Shown here in pieces: positions 14,878 to 18,225 of a stretch of DNA of 18,225 nucleotides. The stretch is from Planctomycetota bacterium. GTDB taxonomy: Bacteria > Planctomycetota > Planctomycetia > Pirellulales > UBA1268. A model generated the notes under the pieces. It ran no database searches, was not told where the DNA came from, and saw nothing but the letters and a program-made list of their open reading frames with translations. The stretch lies in assembly GCA_003670825.1 (NCBI GenBank), contig QWQL01000064.1, positions 1-18,225 of the forward strand, read 5' to 3'. Position numbers and translations under genes: made by a program. Positions within the stretch are counted from its first letter, which is position 1; each line of letters opens with the position of its first letter.

Positions 14878-15897
14878 GTGACAGCCGTTCCGCTCGACTC
14901 GTTTCGTGCCGAACTGGAACGGCTGCGTGCCGATGCGGAATCGGCGCTCTCGGCTGCCACCGACGACGCAGCGATCGAAGTGGCTCGGGTCGAGTTTCTG
15001 GGAGCCCGCAGCGGTCGCCTCAAAGCGATCCAGAAGTCGCTCGGAGGGCTTGCGGGAGCCGACAAGCCGACTGGCGGCAAGCAGTTCAACGAAGCGAAGA
15101 ACGCGATCACCGCCTCCTTCGAGGCGGCCCGGACCCGGGTGCTCTCCTCGAGCGCATTGCAGAGCGAGTCGGCGATCGACGTGACGCTCCCGGGATCGCC
15201 AGTGCGGCTTGGCCACCTGCATCCTCTCACGCGGACGATTCGCCGCGTGCAGGAGATCATGGGGCGGTTGGGCTTCGAGAGCGTTGATGGCCCCGAGGTC
15301 GAAGACCAGTGGCACAACTTCGAGGCCCTGGCCATCCCGGCCGAGCATCCGGCCCGTGATCCACTCGACAACTTCTATCTCGCCGTGGCCCGCGGGGCCG
15401 ATCCGCTGCTCCTGCGATCGCAGACCAGCACCGTGCAGATCCGCGTGATGGAGAATCGCGATCCGCCGCTACGGATCGTGTCGCTCGGCCGCGTCTACCG
15501 CCCCGATACGGCGGATGCCACGCACTATCCGATGTTTCATCAGGTCGAAGGGCTGCTCGTGGAGCCGGGCATCACCATGGCCCACCTCAAGAGCGTGCTG
15601 CGGCTGTTCGCATCGAGTTTTCTCGGAGGAGACGTCCACGTCCGGTTTCGCCCCTCCTTTTTCCCGTTCACCGAGCCGAGCGTGGAGGTCGACATGGAGT
15701 GGGGCGGCCGCTGGGTCGAAATGGGGGGCGCCGGCATGGTCGACCCGGCGGTGCTCGAGGCGGTCGGCTACGACCCCGACACCGTCTCCGGATTCGCCTT
15801 TGGGTTGGGCGTTGAGCGGATCGCCGCCCGTCGGTATGGCGTCGACGATATCCGGGATTTCTACCGCAATGACGTCCGGTTTTTGAGGCAGTTCTGA
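14878..15897 (+). CDS. pheS: Phenylalanine--tRNA ligase alpha subunit
   Basis: The catalytic alpha subunit of the (alpha-beta)2 class II synthetase that charges tRNA-Phe. From GTG 14878 the product has 339 residues, the family's usual length. Residues 1-90 form the coiled-coil arm that contacts tRNA (FRAELERLRADAESALSA, EVARVEFLGARSGRLKAIQKSL). The catalytic core shows RTIRRVQEIMGRLGFESVDGPEVEDQWHNFEALAIPAEHPAR (118-160), LLRSQTSTVQIR, the FHQVEG motif (220-225) and motif 3 GFAFGLGVERIAARRYGVDDIRDFY (305-329). In EMGGAGMVDP (281-290) Ala replaces the Cys of the usual G-C-G-M-V. No clear Shine-Dalgarno sequence precedes the GTG, only four bases from the rplT stop, so translational coupling is likely. 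An ATG at 14776 in frame lies inside rplT and adds residues not typical of PheS. Confidence 0.94.
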   Translation: MTAVPLDSFRAELERLRADAESALSAATDDAAIEVARVEFLGARSGRLKAIQKSLGGLAGADKPTGGKQFNEAKNAITASFEAARTRVLSSSALQSESAIDVTLPGSPVRLGHLHPLTRTIRRVQEIMGRLGFESVDGPEVEDQWHNFEALAIPAEHPARDPLDNFYLAVARGADPLLLRSQTSTVQIRVMENRDPPLRIVSLGRVYRPDTADATHYPMFHQVEGLLVEPGITMAHLKSVLRLFASSFLGGDVHVRFRPSFFPFTEPSVEVDMEWGGRWVEMGGAGMVDPAVLEAVGYDPDTVSGFAFGLGVERIAARRYGVDDIRDFYRNDVRFLRQF

Positions 15898-15900
15898 CGC

Positions 15901-17982
15901 ATGATCATCTCCACGAACTGGCTGGCCGATTACGTGCAGCTCCCTGGGACAGTCGATGATCTCGTCGAGCGGCTCCTGATGTCGGGGCTCAACCACGAGT
16001 CGACGACGAGCGTGGGTGACGACACGGCGGTCGAGATCGAAGTCACAAGCAATCGTCCTGACTGCCTCGGGCATGTCGGGGTGGCCCGCGAGGCGGCCGT
16101 GTTGTTTGGCAGGCCGCTCCACGTGCCCGACCCGCGGCCGCTCGAGGCCGGTGGGGACGCCGCCCGAACCATCGCCGTGGAGATCCACTCCCCCGAGATC
16201 TGCCCCTACTACGTCGCGCGGGTGATTCGCGGCGTGCGAGTGGGGCCGAGTCCGCACTGGCTCGTCGACCGGCTGGCGACGGTCGGGATCGCGAGCGTGA
16301 ACAACGTCGTCGACGTCACCAACTACGTGATGCTCGAGAGCGGTCAGCCGCTCCACGCCTTCGATCTGGCGAAGATCCGTGGCGGGCGGATCGTGGTGCG
16401 GCGGGCTATCGATGGAGAGGCGTTCACCGCCATCAATCACAAGACGTACGCGCTCACCGAGCGGATGTGCGTGATCGCCGATGCCGAGGGGCCGGTGGCG
16501 CTCGCGGGCGTGATGGGGGGCGCCGAGACCGAGATCACGGTGTCCACGACCGACGTGCTGCTGGAGTCGGCCCAGTTCGCCCCGCTGCCGGTGCGGGCGG
16601 CCGCCCGCGGCCTGGTACTGGCGAGCGGTTCGTCGTATCGCTTCGAACGCGGCCCGGATCCGGCGATGGTGGAGTGGTCGAGCCGCCGCGCCGCCGCGCT
16701 GATCCTGGAGATCGCCGGAGGGACGCTGGAGCGCGGCCGCTCGGTGGCCGGCGAACTGGCCTGCGCGCCGGCGATGATCCCGCTGGCGGCCGAGCGGGTG
16801 GGCGAGATTCTCGGGATCGACGTGGCCGACGCGCGGCAGAGGCAGATCCTCACCGCGTTGGGATTCGTCGAGGAGCCCGGAAAGGCGCCGCACGACCACC
16901 GCTGGCGGGCCCCCACGTGGCGGCGGGATTGCTGGCGGGAGATCGACCTGGTGGAGGAGATCGCTCGGATCGAGGGCTACGGCCGCGTGCCCGAGGATGC
17001 CACGATCCCGGCCCGGCCGAGCGAACTCTCCTCCCGTGAGCGGACGGTGCGCCGGGCCGGCGAGGTGCTCGTCGGGGCCGGACTCTGCGAGGCGATGACC
17101 CGCAGCGTGGTCACCGAATCGTTGGCCGCCATGCCGAGCCCGTGGGGCGAGACGGAGCCGCTCACGATCTCGCCGCCGCTCGTCCGCGGTGCTGACCGGC
17201 TCCGCCGCAGCCTGCTGCCGAGCCTGCTCGAAGCCCGCGGCGGCAATGTGGCGGTGGGTGTCGCCGATGCGGACCTCTTCGAAATCGCCCGGGCCTACCT
17301 AGCCCGGCCCGGGTCGCATTCGGCGCCGGCGAGCCCCGTGGAGGAACCGCTGCTGCTCGCGGTCGTCGTCGGCGGCGACTTCGCCGGCGTCAAAGGTTTG
17401 GCCGAGGCGGTGTTTGCCGGCCTAGGCGTGTCTGGCGGTGCCGGTGGATCGGCCGGCGCGGGGCTCCGGCTCCGCACCCGGCCGCTCGACCTCGAGCCCT
17501 TTGTCCGCGGCCGTGCCGCCGAAGTCATGCTTGAGCAGGCCGGCCGACCCGCCGAGCGGGTGGCGGTGATGGGTGAGGTGTCGGCGGCTGCCATCGACCG
17601 CTTCGGCCTCGCCGGGCCGGTGGTCGCCGCTGAGTTGCGACTCGACCGGCTCGAGTTCGCCATCGCCACCGAGCTGTCGCTCGTGAAGCCGAGCGATTTC
17701 CCAGCGCTCCAGCGAGACGTGAACCTCGTGGTCGATGAGGCGGTCGCCTGGGGCGACGTGGAGGATGCGATTCGGCTGACTGCCGGCGACGTGCTCGAAA
17801 CCTGCCGGCTGGTGCAGGTGTGGCAGGATGCCGATCGCCTCGGGGCAGGGCGGAAGAGCTTCGTCGTCGCGCTCACGCTCCGCAGCGGTTCGGGCACGCT
17901 GTCGGGCGAGGAGGCAGGACGGGTGGTCGATGCGGTCGTGGCGGAATGCGGTCGCCGTGTGGCCGCCGTGCTCCGCGGCTGA
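15901..17982 (+). CDS. pheT: Phenylalanine--tRNA ligase beta subunit, short form without OB-fold insertion
   Basis: The beta subunit partners PheS and carries editing and tRNA-binding domains. The 693 residues contain the B1 start (MIISTNWLADYVQLP, EIEVTSNRPDCLGHVGVAREAAVL, 44-68), the B3/B4 editing domain (about 100-270, YYVARVIRGV, GIASVNNVVDVTNYVMLESGQPLHAFD, MGGAETEI), B5 (about 285-365, RRDCWREIDLVEEIARIEGYGRVPE), the catalytic-like B6/B7 part, and the FDX-ACB anticodon-binding domain (597-693, KPSDFPALQRDVNLVVD). The roughly 110-residue tRNA_bind OB-fold (B2) that E. coli PheT has between the first helix and the SNRPDCLG motif is absent: only about 14 residues link GLNHEST to EIEVTSNRP. 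That explains the length of 693 against about 795. The ATG is three bases after the pheS stop. Confidence 0.94.
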   Translation: MIISTNWLADYVQLPGTVDDLVERLLMSGLNHESTTSVGDDTAVEIEVTSNRPDCLGHVGVAREAAVLFGRPLHVPDPRPLEAGGDAARTIAVEIHSPEICPYYVARVIRGVRVGPSPHWLVDRLATVGIASVNNVVDVTNYVMLESGQPLHAFDLAKIRGGRIVVRRAIDGEAFTAINHKTYALTERMCVIADAEGPVALAGVMGGAETEITVSTTDVLLESAQFAPLPVRAAARGLVLASGSSYRFERGPDPAMVEWSSRRAAALILEIAGGTLERGRSVAGELACAPAMIPLAAERVGEILGIDVADARQRQILTALGFVEEPGKAPHDHRWRAPTWRRDCWREIDLVEEIARIEGYGRVPEDATIPARPSELSSRERTVRRAGEVLVGAGLCEAMTRSVVTESLAAMPSPWGETEPLTISPPLVRGADRLRRSLLPSLLEARGGNVAVGVADADLFEIARAYLARPGSHSAPASPVEEPLLLAVVVGGDFAGVKGLAEAVFAGLGVSGGAGGSAGAGLRLRTRPLDLEPFVRGRAAEVMLEQAGRPAERVAVMGEVSAAAIDRFGLAGPVVAAELRLDRLEFAIATELSLVKPSDFPALQRDVNLVVDEAVAWGDVEDAIRLTAGDVLETCRLVQVWQDADRLGAGRKSFVVALTLRSGSGTLSGEEAGRVVDAVVAECGRRVAAVLRG

Positions 17983-18220
17983 GTGAACGAGCGGTTGGCC
18001 GGAGCACATCCAGGTTATGTGTAACGTCGTTTACGTCAGTGAGAGCGGGTAGGCGAAGGGGGTCGGCGAACGCTCGCGGAGCCTTGGGCGTATCCTCGCC
18101 CCGGCGACGCGACTTTTGCCGCCCCCAAGCCGGTGATACACGTAAGTCGAATGCGCTCTAGAGGCAGGACTGCGAGTGGTGGCGATCGATGCGACGTGAG
18201 TCGAAATCAAGGAGATCGAC
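17983..18220 (+). other. Intergenic region after pheT
   Basis: These 238 bases hold no gene I can support. They contain the shared motif at 18051-18068, a CTTGGG/CCCAAG inverted repeat (18083-18088 and 18124-18129), and an AAGGAG ribosome binding site at 18209-18214 for the gene starting at 18221. No clear intrinsic terminator follows pheT. Confidence 0.5.
18051..18068 (+). repeat. Shared intergenic motif, copy 2
   Basis: AGGCGAAGGGGGTCGGCG, preceded by CGGGT, is the second copy of the motif found in the rpmI-rplT gap. Both are in non-coding DNA on the same strand, consistent with a dispersed intergenic repeat. Confidence 0.45.
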
Positions 18221-18225
18221 ATGAC
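18221..18225 (+). CDS. Start of an unidentified gene cut by the window end
   Basis: An ATG at 18221 is preceded six bases upstream by AAGGAG (18209-18214), the same arrangement seen before rpmI. Only five bases of the gene are in the window, so nothing can be said about the product. Confidence 0.45.

Noticed and set aside
15469..16899. Minus-strand open frame of 476 codons
   Set aside because: It is antisense to pheS and pheT and shows only shadow composition.
18031..18222. Minus-strand open frame of 63 codons after pheT
   Set aside because: It overlaps the shared intergenic motif and the ribosome binding site of the next gene, and has no family similarity.

Overview
The window looks like a chromosomal segment of a high-GC planctomycete, probably a member of the Pirellulales. 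This is inferred from several things: leucine-rich and FG-GAP/VCBS proteins of planctomycete style, a sigma-70 factor with a large helix-turn-helix N-terminal extension, many short secreted proteins of unknown function, and an overall GC-rich codon bias with long antisense shadow frames. I see no insertion sequence, phage gene, CRISPR array, tRNA or rRNA.

Left part (1-4046): the 3' end of a cysteine synthase gene converges on a two-gene minus-strand unit, a J-domain/leucine-rich-repeat fusion followed by a secreted alpha/beta-hydrolase whose GTG start lies just past the J-protein stop. Divergent from this unit is a membrane-anchored SurA/PpiD-like protein built from two tandem copies of a chaperone-plus-parvulin module.

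Middle part (4050-10937): four minus-strand genes sit head to tail. They encode a sigma-70 factor with three apparent N-terminal helix-turn-helix units, a secreted FG-GAP/VCBS protein, an HtrA-type trypsin-like protease (4-base overlap with the preceding gene) and a large secreted protein of unknown function. Short gaps suggest one or two transcripts dealing with gene expression and extracytoplasmic proteins. A 528-base divergent intergenic region with several hairpins separates the sigma gene from a plus-strand secreted protein of unknown function.

Right part (13014-17982): the conserved translation cluster infC-rpmI-rplT-pheS-pheT. infC has no ATG, GTG or TTG at the right place and appears to start at ATC, preceded by a good Shine-Dalgarno sequence and by a leader able to form alternative hairpins. 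rpmI and rplT, normally tightly linked, are separated by 542 bases holding hairpins, a near-palindrome of about 100 bases and a 20-base-period direct repeat. A candidate promoter lies just before rplT. The pheT product lacks the N-terminal OB-fold (tRNA_bind) insertion of the E. coli type. The window ends in an intergenic region that shares a motif with the rpmI-rplT gap, followed by the first codon of another gene.

I found no clearly new multi-gene system. The strongest leads are the infC start and leader, the structured rpmI-rplT spacer, the multi-HTH sigma factor and the J-domain/LRR fusion.
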